From Bacillota bacterium (GTDB lineage: Bacteria; Bacillota; UBA4882; UBA8346), in assembly GCA_023426245.1 (NCBI GenBank), contig JAFABB010000007.1, positions 233,951-297,950 of the forward strand: a DNA stretch of 64,000 bases. The letters run 5' to 3'. Position 1 is the first letter of the stretch; every line of letters starts with the position of its first letter. The position numbers were made by a program, and so were the translations under genes. Below, in pieces: positions 43,339-53,446 of the stretch. The notes below the pieces were generated by a model that made no database searches, was not told the origin of the DNA, and worked only from the letters and a program-made list of their open reading frames with translations.

Positions 43339-45486
43339 ATGGATCGATTTTATAATATGAATAAAGAAGGTGTAACAATTATATTAATTAATAGGCAATG
43401 CCGCATCATAATTAAAATTATCAATGAAAATAATTTTATTTTGATTTCCACTATAGCCGGTATACTGCATGTCGGTACGCGAACCGTTCGATACGATCTC
43501 GACGTTATCGACGAATTCTTAAAAAGCAAGGGCTTGCCTACATTAATAAGAAAGCCGAAATTAGGTATTAAATTTCCCGATGTTTTTTCATCTGAAGATG
43601 AAACTTTAAAATTTATTGAAAGTTTAACGGCGGACCAGTACCTATTATTACCGGAAGAAAGAATTTATCATATCATCAATCATTTATTGCAGCGCCAAGA
43701 TTATATTACGATTAATGCTATTGCCTTGGAATTAATGGTTAGTCGCAATACCGTACTGAAGGATCTTGTAAAAATCAAAGAATGGCTGAAAAAATTTAAT
43801 CTTAGTGTCGACTCTGTAACCAAACATGGAATTCGCATTACAGGTAAGGAATGGAATATTCGAAAAGCCCAAAAAGAATTGATAATCAATTTACCTGTTA
43901 TAGGTGAAAGTACTCAACCAGAGTCGGTTAATTTATCTTATAGAAATGAAAAAGTAAGGCTCAATCACCAAATAGGTAAGATTTTTTCTGATATTCATAT
44001 CCCCTATATTGAACAATGTGTAAAAAAAGCAGAAGAAGATCTGGAAACGATATTTTCCGATGAATCTTATTTTGATCTGGTATTGTACATCGCCATAACT
44101 ATTCGGCGAATCCGGCTTCATCAAGAAATTACAATTTCCGAAGATGAATTTAAATTTTTACAGATAACCAAAGAATATAGTACTACTGTCAATTTGGCTG
44201 AAAAGTTAGCAGAATATTTTAAAATTAAAATTTCAGTTGATGAAATTGCTTATCTGACCATCCATTTACTTGGGAGTAATGGCGTGAGTATGGCAGCGGA
44301 TGAAAAAGAGAATTGGCCTCAATTACAAATACTCACTTATACCATAATCCAAAATGTAAGCAGACTGCTGAATAAACGGGTTTATGATGATCAACTTTTT
44401 AAGGGACTGATGGAACATTTAAGGCCTACTTTATACAGACTCAAACATGACATTCCATTAAATAATCCTATTTTAAATGAAATTAAAACGACTTATGACG
44501 ACCTCTTTGCCGTCATCAAAGAAGGGTTAAAATCCATTGAAAATTATACCGGAAAGTCACTAGGCGATGAAGAAGTAGGTTATTTCACCATGCATTTTAG
44601 TGCCGCCCTTGAAAGAATGAACGATGTTATAACCACGAGGGCCGATATACTTCTAGTATGTGTAACAGGCAACGGAACGGCCGAATTATTATCTTCAAAG
44701 ATTGAGGCTATATTTGATGTCAACATTGTAGGTAAAGTACCTTATCATCAAGTAAAAGCAGTAATTAAGCAAAGACATATCGACCTGATTATTTCCACAA
44801 TTCCCTTAGAACCTATGGACATTCCTTACATTATAGTAAGCCCCTTGTTGAAGGATGCTGATATTGAAAATTTAAAGAGGTATCTGACCAAACTCAAAAA
44901 AACCGATTCAATGCTGGAATATCTAGTTGGGATCATCGAAAGACATTGCAATGTTGTTGAATACGATAAACTGCTGGATGATTTGAAAACATTTATGAAT
45001 ATCACAAAATGCAGAAAAATAGAGGAGAACCATTCGCCAATGTTAACAGATTTAATTACTGAAGAAACCATAGAACTCAATGTAGAGGCAACTACCTGGG
45101 AGGAAGCAGTAAAGGCCGGCGGTGAGCTGTTGGTTAAGAATGGCATGACAGCGCCGGAGTATATTTATGCAATGATTCATACGGTAAAACAATTAGGCCC
45201 ATATATTGTGATAGCGCCGGGAATAGCCCTGCCGCATGCCAGACCAGAAGATGGGGTAAAAAAAATAGGGATGAGCCTTATTTCATTAAAAAAGGCGGTT
45301 CCATTTGGAAATGCTGATTATGACCCGGTAAAAATAGTTATTTGTTTATGCGCCATTGATAATTCTTCTCATTTGAAAGCATTATCGAGTCTGATGAACT
45401 TGCTGGAAGATCAGGACTTCATTTCGATTGTTAACCATACCAACGATAAAAAGAGGATATTGGACTACATCGATTCGATGGTGTAA
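43339..45486 (+). CDS. BglG/MtlR-type PTS regulator with EIIB and EIIA domains
   Basis: 715 residues. N-terminal helix-turn-helix (about 20-75, LHVGTRTVRYDLDVIDEF) and a second HTH-like region, two PRDs (about 185-400), a galactitol-type EIIB domain with Cys441 in LLVCVTGNG, and a C-terminal EIIA type 2 domain with His633 in ALPHARPEDG. Such activators are tuned by PTS phosphorylation of PRDs and EII domains. It heads an operon with EIIB and EIIC that has no separate EIIA gene, so its own EIIA domain may do double duty. The HTH makes it a DNA-binding activator, not an RNA antiterminator. Confidence 0.92.
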   Translation: MDRFYNMNKEGVTIILINRQCRIIIKIINENNFILISTIAGILHVGTRTVRYDLDVIDEFLKSKGLPTLIRKPKLGIKFPDVFSSEDETLKFIESLTADQYLLLPEERIYHIINHLLQRQDYITINAIALELMVSRNTVLKDLVKIKEWLKKFNLSVDSVTKHGIRITGKEWNIRKAQKELIINLPVIGESTQPESVNLSYRNEKVRLNHQIGKIFSDIHIPYIEQCVKKAEEDLETIFSDESYFDLVLYIAITIRRIRLHQEITISEDEFKFLQITKEYSTTVNLAEKLAEYFKIKISVDEIAYLTIHLLGSNGVSMAADEKENWPQLQILTYTIIQNVSRLLNKRVYDDQLFKGLMEHLRPTLYRLKHDIPLNNPILNEIKTTYDDLFAVIKEGLKSIENYTGKSLGDEEVGYFTMHFSAALERMNDVITTRADILLVCVTGNGTAELLSSKIEAIFDVNIVGKVPYHQVKAVIKQRHIDLIISTIPLEPMDIPYIIVSPLLKDADIENLKRYLTKLKKTDSMLEYLVGIIERHCNVVEYDKLLDDLKTFMNITKCRKIEENHSPMLTDLITEETIELNVEATTWEEAVKAGGELLVKNGMTAPEYIYAMIHTVKQLGPYIVIAPGIALPHARPEDGVKKIGMSLISLKKAVPFGNADYDPVKIVICLCAIDNSSHLKALSSLMNLLEDQDFISIVNHTNDKKRILDYIDSMV

Positions 45487-45526
45487 TGCGTTAAGGGAAT
45501 ATAACACTAAAAAAGGGGGTTCTTCC

Positions 45527-45817
45527 ATGGTAAATATCGTCACAGTTTGCGGTAACGGCTTAGGCAGCAGCCTAATGCTTAAAATGGCGATTGAGGAGAT
45601 CTGTGAAGAAAATCATTTGAAGGTTAATGTGGAATCTAGTGATTTTCATGCTGCGCAAGGGAAAAAAAGCGATCTTATCGTGACTGTAAATGAATTGGCC
45701 AAGCAGTTCGATGGAACGAATGTAGTTGTGGTCAGAAGTTATATTAATAAAAAAAAGATCGCTGAAGATGTGGTAGAGACGATTAAGAAGAAAATTGCTG
45801 AAAAGGATAATGCCTAA
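45527..45817 (+). CDS. PTS EIIB, ascorbate (SgaB/UlaB) type
   Basis: 96 residues. The phospho-Cys loop is VTVCGNGLGSSLMLK (Cys8), the form seen in the ascorbate and galactitol families. It carries phosphate from an EIIA to the incoming sugar at EIIC. The ATG follows AAAAGGGGG and corrects a longer in-frame reading. 40 bp separate it from the regulator gene. Confidence 0.92.
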   Translation: MVNIVTVCGNGLGSSLMLKMAIEEICEENHLKVNVESSDFHAAQGKKSDLIVTVNELAKQFDGTNVVVVRSYINKKKIAEDVVETIKKKIAEKDNA

Positions 45818-46052
45818 ATTATAGGCAGAAATAGGAATTGTTTTTTATTAAATTCGAATATTTAAGACTTTTTATATTCATAATCCATGCCTTGTGAATC
45901 ATTATTGGAAAACCTTTAAGGCTAGAAGAGTACTTTTCATTACATTGGAAAGGGGGTAAGAGCACGCCCAGCGATAGCAATTAAGACTATAAAATCCTGG
46001 CATAAAGTAATGGAAAGATAAATTTTTATCTATATGAGAGGGAGGATGTAAA

Positions 46053-47429
46053 ATGAAGATATTTTTATCGATATTAAGAGATATCTTATCTCAACCGGCT
46101 TTATTGATGGGTATCATGTCGCTTGTCGGGTTAATCGCCTTAAAGAAACCCGTCCACAAAATATTGACCGGGACCTTAAAACCGATCCTGGGATACTTGA
46201 TGCTTAGCGCCGGTGCCGGAGTGATCACCGCCAACCTTGATCCGCTGGGCAAAATGATTCAAAAAGGGTTTCATATTACGGGTGTTGTTCCAAATAATGA
46301 GGCCATTGTCTCGATTGCCCAAAAGGTTCTCGGAATTGAGACCATGTCGATCCTGGTTGTGGGTCTGGTGATCAACCTTCTGATCGCCAGATTTACAAAA
46401 TATAAATATGTCTTCCTTACCGGGCATCACAGTTTATTTATGGCCTGTTTGCTTTCGGCGGTACTGGGAACATCCGGAATGAAAGACATCGAACTGATAT
46501 TGGTCGGCGGTTTTGTTTTAGGGGCTTGGAGTGCTATCTCACCTGCAATTGGCCAGCGATATACCTTAAAAGTTACGGATGGAGACGATATTGCGTTAGG
46601 ACATTTCGGAAGTTTAGCTTATTATTTATCGGCTTGGGTAGGGAAATGGGTCGGTAAGCCCGATGAAAGCACGGAAAAAATGGAAATTCCGGAAAAATGG
46701 GGATTTCTACGGGACTCTACGATAGCGACTGCAGTTACGATGACTGTAATTTATTTGATAGCGGCCATTGCAGCTGGTAATGGATTTGTGACGACGATTT
46801 CCAGCGGGATGAATCCTATATTATTTGCGATCATTGCGGCCCTCAGTTTTGCAATCGGCGTAGCCATCGTTTATGCGGGTGTAAGAATGATTCTTGGCGA
46901 TTTAATTCCCGCATTTAAAGGTATTGCCACTAAGATTATACCGGATGCCATACCGGCAGTTGATTGCGCAGTGTTCTTTACTTATGCGCCAACAGCCGTG
47001 GTACTTGGATTTATAGGCAGCTTTATCGGTGGCGTGATCGGAATGTTCATACTGGGTGCTGCCGGTGGAGTATTGATCATACCTGGACTGGTTCCTCACT
47101 TTTTTTGTGGGGCAACTGCCGGAATATTCGGTAATGCAACGGGCGGGAAAAAAGGCGCAGTCATTGGCGCATTCGTCAACGGCTTGGCGATCACATTTTT
47201 ACCAGCCTTATTATTGCCGGTATTAGGTAAGCTGGGATTTCAAAATACCACCTTCGGGGATGCTGATTTTGGCGTTTTAGGAATATTATTTGGCAAAGCT
47301 TCAACTTTAGCAAGTAAAACAGGCATTTATATTTTAGTGGTATTATTCTTTGTGGCATTGGTCATTCCCAGTTTTATAAGGAACCAATCGCCTGAGCTAA
47401 CTGAAAAGGAAACCACAAACACGAAATAA
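46053..47429 (+). CDS. PTS EIIC, ascorbate (UlaA/SgaT) type
   Basis: 458 residues, about 11 membrane helices. It belongs to the UlaA family, whose best-known member imports and phosphorylates L-ascorbate: RDILSQPALLMGIMSLVGLIALKK, GYLMLSAGAGVI, TGHHSLFMACLLSA and GFVLGAWSAISPAIGQRYT are characteristic. The true substrate is unknown since no lactonase, decarboxylase or epimerase of the ula pathway is nearby. GGGAGGATG precedes the ATG. Confidence 0.93.
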   Translation: MKIFLSILRDILSQPALLMGIMSLVGLIALKKPVHKILTGTLKPILGYLMLSAGAGVITANLDPLGKMIQKGFHITGVVPNNEAIVSIAQKVLGIETMSILVVGLVINLLIARFTKYKYVFLTGHHSLFMACLLSAVLGTSGMKDIELILVGGFVLGAWSAISPAIGQRYTLKVTDGDDIALGHFGSLAYYLSAWVGKWVGKPDESTEKMEIPEKWGFLRDSTIATAVTMTVIYLIAAIAAGNGFVTTISSGMNPILFAIIAALSFAIGVAIVYAGVRMILGDLIPAFKGIATKIIPDAIPAVDCAVFFTYAPTAVVLGFIGSFIGGVIGMFILGAAGGVLIIPGLVPHFFCGATAGIFGNATGGKKGAVIGAFVNGLAITFLPALLLPVLGKLGFQNTTFGDADFGVLGILFGKASTLASKTGIYILVVLFFVALVIPSFIRNQSPELTEKETTNTK

Positions 47430-47450
47430 GATGTAAATAAGTCAGTTTAT

Positions 47451-47485
47451 GCTGTATGAAAACCTCGCGAAGGCTTTCATACAGC
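47451..47485. repeat. Inverted repeat after the UlaA-type gene
   Basis: GCTGTATGAAAACC (47451-47464) pairs with GGCTTTCATACAGC (47472-47485), about 13 of 14 positions. There is no following T run, so it is more likely an intra-operon stabiliser than a terminator; it may set different levels for EIIC and HPr-Enzyme I. Confidence 0.55.
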
Positions 47486-47602
47486 GCTTGTTTAAAAAGG
47501 CTATTTACTAAAAATCATAAATGTATTTTCAAATTTTAAGTTTACAAAGCGGTTTTTGATATTAAAATCGCTTTTATACGAGAATTTTTTAGGAGAAGAT
47601 CA

Positions 47603-47863
47603 ATGAAGGAGACTAGAATCTTAATAAAAAATGAAACAGGTCTTCATGCACGCCCTGCGTCCATTTTGATTCATGAAGCCCAAAAGTTGCAATCAAAGAT
47701 TACAATCAAAAAAGGAGAGAAAGAAGTAAACTTAAAGAGCATGGTCTGTCTCTTAAGCCTTGGTGTCGCTAATGGGGATGAAGTTTTAATAAGAGCCGAA
47801 GGTGTCGATGAAGATGAGGCACTCGATAAGGTGATTGAGGTCATCAAAGGCTTTTCGAAATAA
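47603..47863 (+). CDS. ptsH: HPr phosphocarrier protein, copy 1
   Basis: 86 residues. Phospho-His15 in ETGLHARPAS and the regulatory Ser46 in LKSMVCLLSLG, so both Enzyme I and HPr kinase could act on it. It relays phosphate from Enzyme I to EIIA. It is located inside a sugar-specific PTS operon and followed by its own Enzyme I gene rather than being a stand-alone general PTS gene. Confidence 0.95.
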   Translation: MKETRILIKNETGLHARPASILIHEAQKLQSKITIKKGEKEVNLKSMVCLLSLGVANGDEVLIRAEGVDEDEALDKVIEVIKGFSK

Positions 47864-47943
47864 CAATATTATTTTCCGCTGCCCAATTTGCATTCATCCA
47901 ATTATTAAAGAACCGAGATTCAACTGGAAAGGAAAAGCAAAAA

Positions 47944-49560
47944 ATGAAAAAAGGGGTTATGGCCTCAGAAGGATATGCGATCGGTACGGCATTTATAATA
48001 AATACCAATGAATTTCAAATCAATGAAGAAGAAATTGTTAATACAACCACAGAAAAAGCTAAACTTACAGCAGCCATTGAAAAAGCCAGGGAACAACTTA
48101 CCCAATTATGCGAAAAAGCAAAGTCGGAAATGAGTGAAAATGAAGCTGCCATTCTTAGTTGTCAACTGCAATTCCTGGATGACCCGGAATTCACAGGGGC
48201 GGCTATGAAAGATATTGAGGCGAATCTGATTAGCGCCACGAAAGCAGTTTGTAAAATCATGGGCATATATACGGAAATTTTTTCAAATTTAGAAGATGAA
48301 TATCTACGGGAACGGGTGGCGGACATTCAAGATATAGGAATGCGGCTGCTAAAAATTCTTGCCGGAAAGGCCAATAACTGTTTTAGCAACATGCCTGAAA
48401 ATGCAGTAATTGTAGCCCATGATCTAACTCCTTCCGATACGGTGCAAATTGATAAGTCCCGTGTAGCTGCTTTTGCGACGGATATCGGAGGCCCTACTTC
48501 ACATAGCACAATTATGGCCAGAACTTTAGAGATCCCCTCTGTAGTTGGTTTAGCTGATATAACGACTTCTGCAAAATCAGGGGATACAATTATTGTCGAT
48601 GGTAGTGAAGGCGTGGTTTTTGTAAATCCCGATGAGACATTGCAGGCTTTATATCAAAAGAAAAAAGTCGAATTTGAGGCTTCAAAAAAGCAACTTAAGG
48701 CGCTTATTCATATTCCGACGATTACGAAAGCCGGCAAACATATTATTTTGGCAGCTAATATTGGAAAGCCGGATGATGTAAGTAAAGTTATAGCAGTCGG
48801 TGCAGACGGGATCGGCTTATTTCGAACAGAGTTTTTATTTATGGACCGTAAAGAATTACCAACCGAGGAAGAGCAATTTCAAGCTTATAAACAAGTGGCG
48901 CAAGCTATGGAAGGGAAACCGGTGGTAATCCGTACTTTAGATATAGGGGGTGATAAGAAACTGCCCTATCTGCCTCTGCCGGAAGAAATGAATCCTTTTT
49001 TGGGCTTGCGGGCAATCCGGTTATGTTTGAAACGAAAAGATCTATTCATGGTACAATTAAGAGCACTACTTAGAGCGGCGGTTCATGGTAACATTCAGAT
49101 CATGTTTCCGATGATTAGTTCATTGGAGGAGTTTATAAAAACCAAAGAAATTGTATATGAATGTATGGCAGCATTAGAAGCAGGAGGAAAATCATATAAC
49201 AAAAAAGTAGCCCTTGGTATGATGATCGAGATTCCTTCAGCGGCACTTATCGCTGAGAAATTAGCTAAAGAGGTTGATTTTTTCAGTATCGGGACTAATG
49301 ATCTGATCCAGTATACTTTGGCGGTGGATCGAATGAATGAGAATGTGTCATATTTATATAACCCTATGCATCCGGCAATCTTGCATTTGATTCAAATAAC
49401 CATAGCTGCAGCCCATAAAGAAGGTAAATGGTGCGGTATGTGCGGGGAAATGGCTGCTAACATCAATTTTATTCCTACATTGTTGGAATACGGGTTGGAT
49501 GAGTTTTCGATGAGTGCTTCTTCTTTATTATCGGCTAAAAAAGCTATCATTGAGAGCTAA
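47944..49560 (+). CDS. ptsI: PTS Enzyme I, copy 1
   Basis: 538 residues, about 30 shorter than common Enzyme I. It transfers phosphate from phosphoenolpyruvate to HPr. Phospho-His region GGPTSHSTIMARTLEIP, PEP-binding segments TLDIGGDKKLPYL and FFSIGTNDLIQYTLAVDR, and the C-terminal KWCGMCGEMA are all intact. Roughly two thirds identical to the second copy at 57556. It ends this operon and converges on the LevR-type gene. Confidence 0.96.
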   Translation: MKKGVMASEGYAIGTAFIINTNEFQINEEEIVNTTTEKAKLTAAIEKAREQLTQLCEKAKSEMSENEAAILSCQLQFLDDPEFTGAAMKDIEANLISATKAVCKIMGIYTEIFSNLEDEYLRERVADIQDIGMRLLKILAGKANNCFSNMPENAVIVAHDLTPSDTVQIDKSRVAAFATDIGGPTSHSTIMARTLEIPSVVGLADITTSAKSGDTIIVDGSEGVVFVNPDETLQALYQKKKVEFEASKKQLKALIHIPTITKAGKHIILAANIGKPDDVSKVIAVGADGIGLFRTEFLFMDRKELPTEEEQFQAYKQVAQAMEGKPVVIRTLDIGGDKKLPYLPLPEEMNPFLGLRAIRLCLKRKDLFMVQLRALLRAAVHGNIQIMFPMISSLEEFIKTKEIVYECMAALEAGGKSYNKKVALGMMIEIPSAALIAEKLAKEVDFFSIGTNDLIQYTLAVDRMNENVSYLYNPMHPAILHLIQITIAAAHKEGKWCGMCGEMAANINFIPTLLEYGLDEFSMSASSLLSAKKAIIES

Positions 49561-49601
49561 GGCCATGGCTTCAAAGCGTCAGGATTTTGATTATTAGGAG
49601 C

Positions 49602-52286
49602 TCAATGTTTCATTCTTGAACTTGGGACCAAAAAGATCATCAAATAGCAAATCTCATCATCTGAAATGTGGATTTGATACTGCTTTTCGAATATACTACA
49701 CTCTTGTCTGACCATACTATAAAGTTTTGGATTGTTTTTGATATATCGCTCTTTTTCTTTAAATTCATTACTGTTCTCTCCACGGATCAGTCTATCAATC
49801 GTGCATCCGATATGCATGGCCAAGCCGATTAAAACGCTGATCTCAATATTCACGCTGATATGGTCTTCCATTTTCTCAATAAAATTTCTAATGATTTTAA
49901 GTGACAAGCGGCCGCCAATATTTTTAAGATGATTATCGAAAGTATCGCCGATCTTAAGATAGGTATTTTCAATATCAATCAGTTTTTGGATATCTTTAAG
50001 CGCTGTTTGATTTAAGACTGCATCAATGCCAAATTGGGGAATGTCGGTATCGACTTTCAATGAACCCACTAAGCAGACTACCCTGTATTGCTCCTTGATA
50101 TTTTTTAGTTTGATGTCAATATTTTCACCATCGGCCAAACTGAACGTAATTATTTTAGTGGGGTTTTCCTTTAAATTCAAATGCTGCTTCAGGATATTTT
50201 TAATAAGTTTGGCTCCGCCTTCTCCGGTGGTGCACATGGCGACAATCGCTAAAGTTTCATAATGATCAAGTTCCTTTGGCCTGCATGGCAATGGAAACTC
50301 ACTATTTGATAACTCGTTGACCAACAATGTGTCCTCGTATACCTCATCCAGGGAGTATCCCATGATAGCCTTTCGAGTTGCCTCGATTACGTGTAAGGTG
50401 CTGACCAGAGATATGGTTTTGGTCCGAATTCTCAATTCTTTTTCAATTTCTTCGCCAAAGTTGGCAAGAGAACCCATATCGACCAAAAAAAGGATATCAG
50501 AACTAACTGCTGATTCCCTCAGATAATTTTTTAATTTGAAAATGACTTGTTGGGGTTTTTCATCAAGAGGGGCGTTCATTCCATAGGCATGATTGACTCC
50601 AAGCAAAACGTTGGCTGCTTCCGCCATAGAAGTTGCAGTGGACGTTCCGTGAGTTATAATGATTATCTTGACATTATTTGGCCGTTTATTCATATTGCCT
50701 TCATGGTATACGAAAAACATGGCCAAAAAACCGGCTTCATCAAGAGGCAGGCTGACATCTAAAAAACGGTTAATTATTTTCAGACATTCTACCGCTGTTG
50801 CGAATTCTTGGCTAAATCCGGCCCTGATCTTATTCAATTGCGGGTTGACGATTTTTTTATTACGTTTAATGCGTTCGACTGCGTTAGAGATATGGACCGT
50901 CATCCCGTAATGGACTATTTTATTGAAAGATTTTTGCAGTTTGGCTTCGCTAAATTTGATAATTTCCTCAACAACTTGGATAATTTCTGAGTTGATAATA
51001 CTTTCCAAATTAGACAGGTCGGTATTTCGGTTAACATCTTGTAAATAAATGGAAAAGTATTCGTTAATATCTTTTTCCATTTCTTGTTCCAGAACTGCGT
51101 TACTGACTCCTTGGTTTTTGAGCTCTTGGACACGGAGATCGATCATGTCGTAAATATTCTTTCCTTTTTCTTCAAAAAGAATGTTTTCTTCATTGCTGTT
51201 AAAAATGCAATAATGTTTGTTAATGTCAATTAGTTTATTCCATAATTGGCGATGTTCGGTCGCCATATATAATCCTTCGCGAATGTAATGCGGAAGTTCG
51301 ATACTATTGATTTTAATGGCATCTTTTTGGTTCGATATAAAATCAGCGTAAGCATTTGCACATGCTAATTGAATATCGGTTTTTAATTGACCTACATTGT
51401 TGGGACAATGATAGCTTAAAAATGACTTCATTGAATTAATTGAAACCAATATAGGTTTGCCAAGACGGGAGGACTCTTCGCGCAGAAATTGACTGATTAG
51501 ATTGAATCTTTCATCGATGTTTCTTTCAGAGAGATTCGACATCCGGATGATCATCGGAATTCTGCGGGTAAATGTTTTTAGAAGGGCGGAAACGGGGTTT
51601 TCCGTTGTGGCAGAGATGATCAGAACGTTGGAAGTCCTTTCAATATCATTTTCACCCAGCCGGCGATAAGTGCCCGTATCCATAAAAGTAAAGAACATTT
51701 CCTGCCCTTCCGGCGGAAGCCGGTGGACTTCATCTAGAAATAAGATACCGCCATTCGCTTTTTCGATAAGCCCGCTTTTATCATTATCAGCTCCAGTGTA
51801 AGCACCTTTTTTGACGCCGAATAATTGGCTCAGCAGAAGCTGGGGATTGTTGGCATAATCGGCACAGTTGAAAATGACAAAAGAAGAGTTTTTAGACATT
51901 TGTCCGGCTTCGATGGCGTATTGATGGATAAGCCTGGCGAACATAGATTTTCCGGTGCCGGTTTCTCCTAAAATTAATATATGCATACCTTTTGGAGGAT
52001 AGAGAATTGCTGCTTTAGCTTGTTGAATCGCTGAAAAAAGGCTGGGATTTTTTTGAGAGAATTTTTCGAGTACAGAGTTTTTCCGGATATCGCCGGCTTT
52101 TTTAGCTCTAAAAAGTACCGGCCTTAAACCTTCTTTAACAGCCTTCCCTTGTTCGCAAAGCTTATTTAATTCGCAGCTTACATTGGGCCTCTTTAGTGTA
52201 AGCGCTTTGGCAATATCGTCCGTAGTTACTCCTTTTTCCACACTAAGCTCGCTGAGTTTCTCGTAGATGATGTCAATTCTTTTCAT
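49602..52286 (-). CDS. LevR-type sigma-54 activator with PRDs and EIIA-Man domain
   Basis: 894 residues. N-terminal winged helix (about 1-60), AAA+ domain with Walker A GETGTGKS (107-114), the sigma-54 contact loop GAYTGA (161-166) and Walker B GGILFLDEVHRL, PRD1 (about 450-560), an EIIA-Man/EIIB-like region beginning IIIITHGTSTATSM, and a C-terminal PRD. In B. subtilis LevR this layout activates a sigma-54 PTS operon under PTS phosphorylation control. The ATG with GGAGG sets the start. It faces the sigma-54 promoter at 52625, its likely target. Confidence 0.95.
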   Translation of the reverse strand: MKRIDIIYEKLSELSVEKGVTTDDIAKALTLKRPNVSCELNKLCEQGKAVKEGLRPVLFRAKKAGDIRKNSVLEKFSQKNPSLFSAIQQAKAAILYPPKGMHILILGETGTGKSMFARLIHQYAIEAGQMSKNSSFVIFNCADYANNPQLLLSQLFGVKKGAYTGADNDKSGLIEKANGGILFLDEVHRLPPEGQEMFFTFMDTGTYRRLGENDIERTSNVLIISATTENPVSALLKTFTRRIPMIIRMSNLSERNIDERFNLISQFLREESSRLGKPILVSINSMKSFLSYHCPNNVGQLKTDIQLACANAYADFISNQKDAIKINSIELPHYIREGLYMATEHRQLWNKLIDINKHYCIFNSNEENILFEEKGKNIYDMIDLRVQELKNQGVSNAVLEQEMEKDINEYFSIYLQDVNRNTDLSNLESIINSEIIQVVEEIIKFSEAKLQKSFNKIVHYGMTVHISNAVERIKRNKKIVNPQLNKIRAGFSQEFATAVECLKIINRFLDVSLPLDEAGFLAMFFVYHEGNMNKRPNNVKIIIITHGTSTATSMAEAANVLLGVNHAYGMNAPLDEKPQQVIFKLKNYLRESAVSSDILFLVDMGSLANFGEEIEKELRIRTKTISLVSTLHVIEATRKAIMGYSLDEVYEDTLLVNELSNSEFPLPCRPKELDHYETLAIVAMCTTGEGGAKLIKNILKQHLNLKENPTKIITFSLADGENIDIKLKNIKEQYRVVCLVGSLKVDTDIPQFGIDAVLNQTALKDIQKLIDIENTYLKIGDTFDNHLKNIGGRLSLKIIRNFIEKMEDHISVNIEISVLIGLAMHIGCTIDRLIRGENSNEFKEKERYIKNNPKLYSMVRQECSIFEKQYQIHISDDEICYLMIFLVPSSRMKH

Positions 52287-52403
52287 ACGAACTTCCTCCA
52301 TTTTATCGGTAAATCAAGTTTACTCATTATTAACTGAAAATTCAAGTGCCATTATTTGAGAGGGTTTATTTCAAAAATCGTGTATTGACACAGTTTTGTC
52401 ATG

Positions 52404-52428
52404 CTTTATACATCAATAGTGTATAAAG
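52404..52428. promoter_or_regulatory. Candidate upstream activating site of the LevR-type regulator
   Basis: CTTTATACA and TGTATAAAG form a perfect 9-bp inverted repeat around a seven-base spacer, about 200 bp before the sigma-54 promoter, a distance suited to DNA looping. Confidence 0.65.
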
Positions 52429-52624
52429 AGTATGAAATATGTTTGATACACAATATCGGAAATAAAGAATATCGAAAGAGGGTAAGGTTTTAGTACCGTG
52501 ACAAGAATTTTATTTCGGTCGATATTTTGCTCAAAATGTTCATGAGTGAAATTATCGGATAGGTATTGATTATACCATTGATAACGATAACTTAAAATGA
52601 TTTTTAGATTTTAAAAGAAACATT

Positions 52625-52638
52625 GGCATGCTTTTTGC
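52625..52638 (+). promoter_or_regulatory. Sigma-54 promoter of the cellobiose-type PTS operon
   Basis: TTGGCATGCTTTTTGC: GG at 52625-52626 and GC at 52637-52638 are 10 bp apart with the full -24/-12 consensus. Transcription would start near 52650, about 45 bp before the YczE-like gene. The remaining 52287-52620 carries the activator site and no gene. Confidence 0.88.
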
Positions 52639-52695
52639 TTTATATAGAATATGGGATATATTTGATACTCGGTATAGTGAAAGAAAAGGAAATCA

Positions 52696-53364
52696 ATGAT
52701 AATAACGAAACAGGGAATAGTTGTCAAAGTGGGCCTCAATATTATTTCGGCGGGGATAACGGCGCTTGGGGTCGCGCTGTTTCTTAAAAGTAAATTGGGT
52801 TCAGACCCGATAACAGTGTGGCTTGATGGGTTGCATCACACCTTTCAATTACCTTACGGTAATGCCTCAATAATCTATAATGCCATATTCCTGATCATTG
52901 CAGTCATTTTGGCCCGTAAACATATTTTTATCGGCACTGTTATCGCTTCATTAGGGTGCGGCCTCTTTTTGAATTTTTTTGATGCAATGATTCCCAATTC
53001 CATATCGGGGATGCCGTTTTTAAGCAGGCTTGGGGTTGTTATCATTGGAGAGATTATTTTATGCCTCGGTATGGGACTAACAACCGCCACTCGTTTTGGA
53101 GTTACCACTGTCGATGCCGTATGTTTCGCCATCTCCGAAAAGAGCGGAATACAGTACCGCTGGCTGAGAATTTCAGCTGATTTTCTTTATACTTTAATCG
53201 GTGTCTTGATGGGTGGAATCATCGGGATTGGCACCATTTTATCCATCGTATTAACGGGTAATTTAATGGTTTTCGTGATGAGATTTTATAACCGTACTAT
53301 ACTAAAGTATTTCAAAATATCCAATCCGTTAAACGAGTTGCAGGGGAAGCCAATCAATTGGTAA
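52696..53364 (+). CDS. YczE/YyaS-like membrane protein
   Basis: 222 residues with about five membrane helices, resembling the YczE (YitT-related) family. Typical features are LGVALFLKSKLGSDPITV near the N-terminus and GMGLTTATRFGVTTVDAV. The function is unknown; members often sit next to transporters or regulators. As the first gene behind the LevR-type promoter it may assist export or sensing linked to the glycoside. AAGGAAATCA lies before the ATG. Confidence 0.8.
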   Translation: MIITKQGIVVKVGLNIISAGITALGVALFLKSKLGSDPITVWLDGLHHTFQLPYGNASIIYNAIFLIIAVILARKHIFIGTVIASLGCGLFLNFFDAMIPNSISGMPFLSRLGVVIIGEIILCLGMGLTTATRFGVTTVDAVCFAISEKSGIQYRWLRISADFLYTLIGVLMGGIIGIGTILSIVLTGNLMVFVMRFYNRTILKYFKISNPLNELQGKPINW

Positions 53365-53446
53365 TTGATAAAATGGCAAAAATCTATCCCGTATTCCCTT
53401 GTAATTTATGAAATTTTGCAGCCAAAAAAAAGAAAGGGGAGTTGAC

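Noticed and set aside
45818..46052. CTGGCATAAAGTAATGG as a sigma-54 promoter before the UlaA-type gene
   Set aside because: The -12 element lacks the TTGC core, so it does not meet the consensus.
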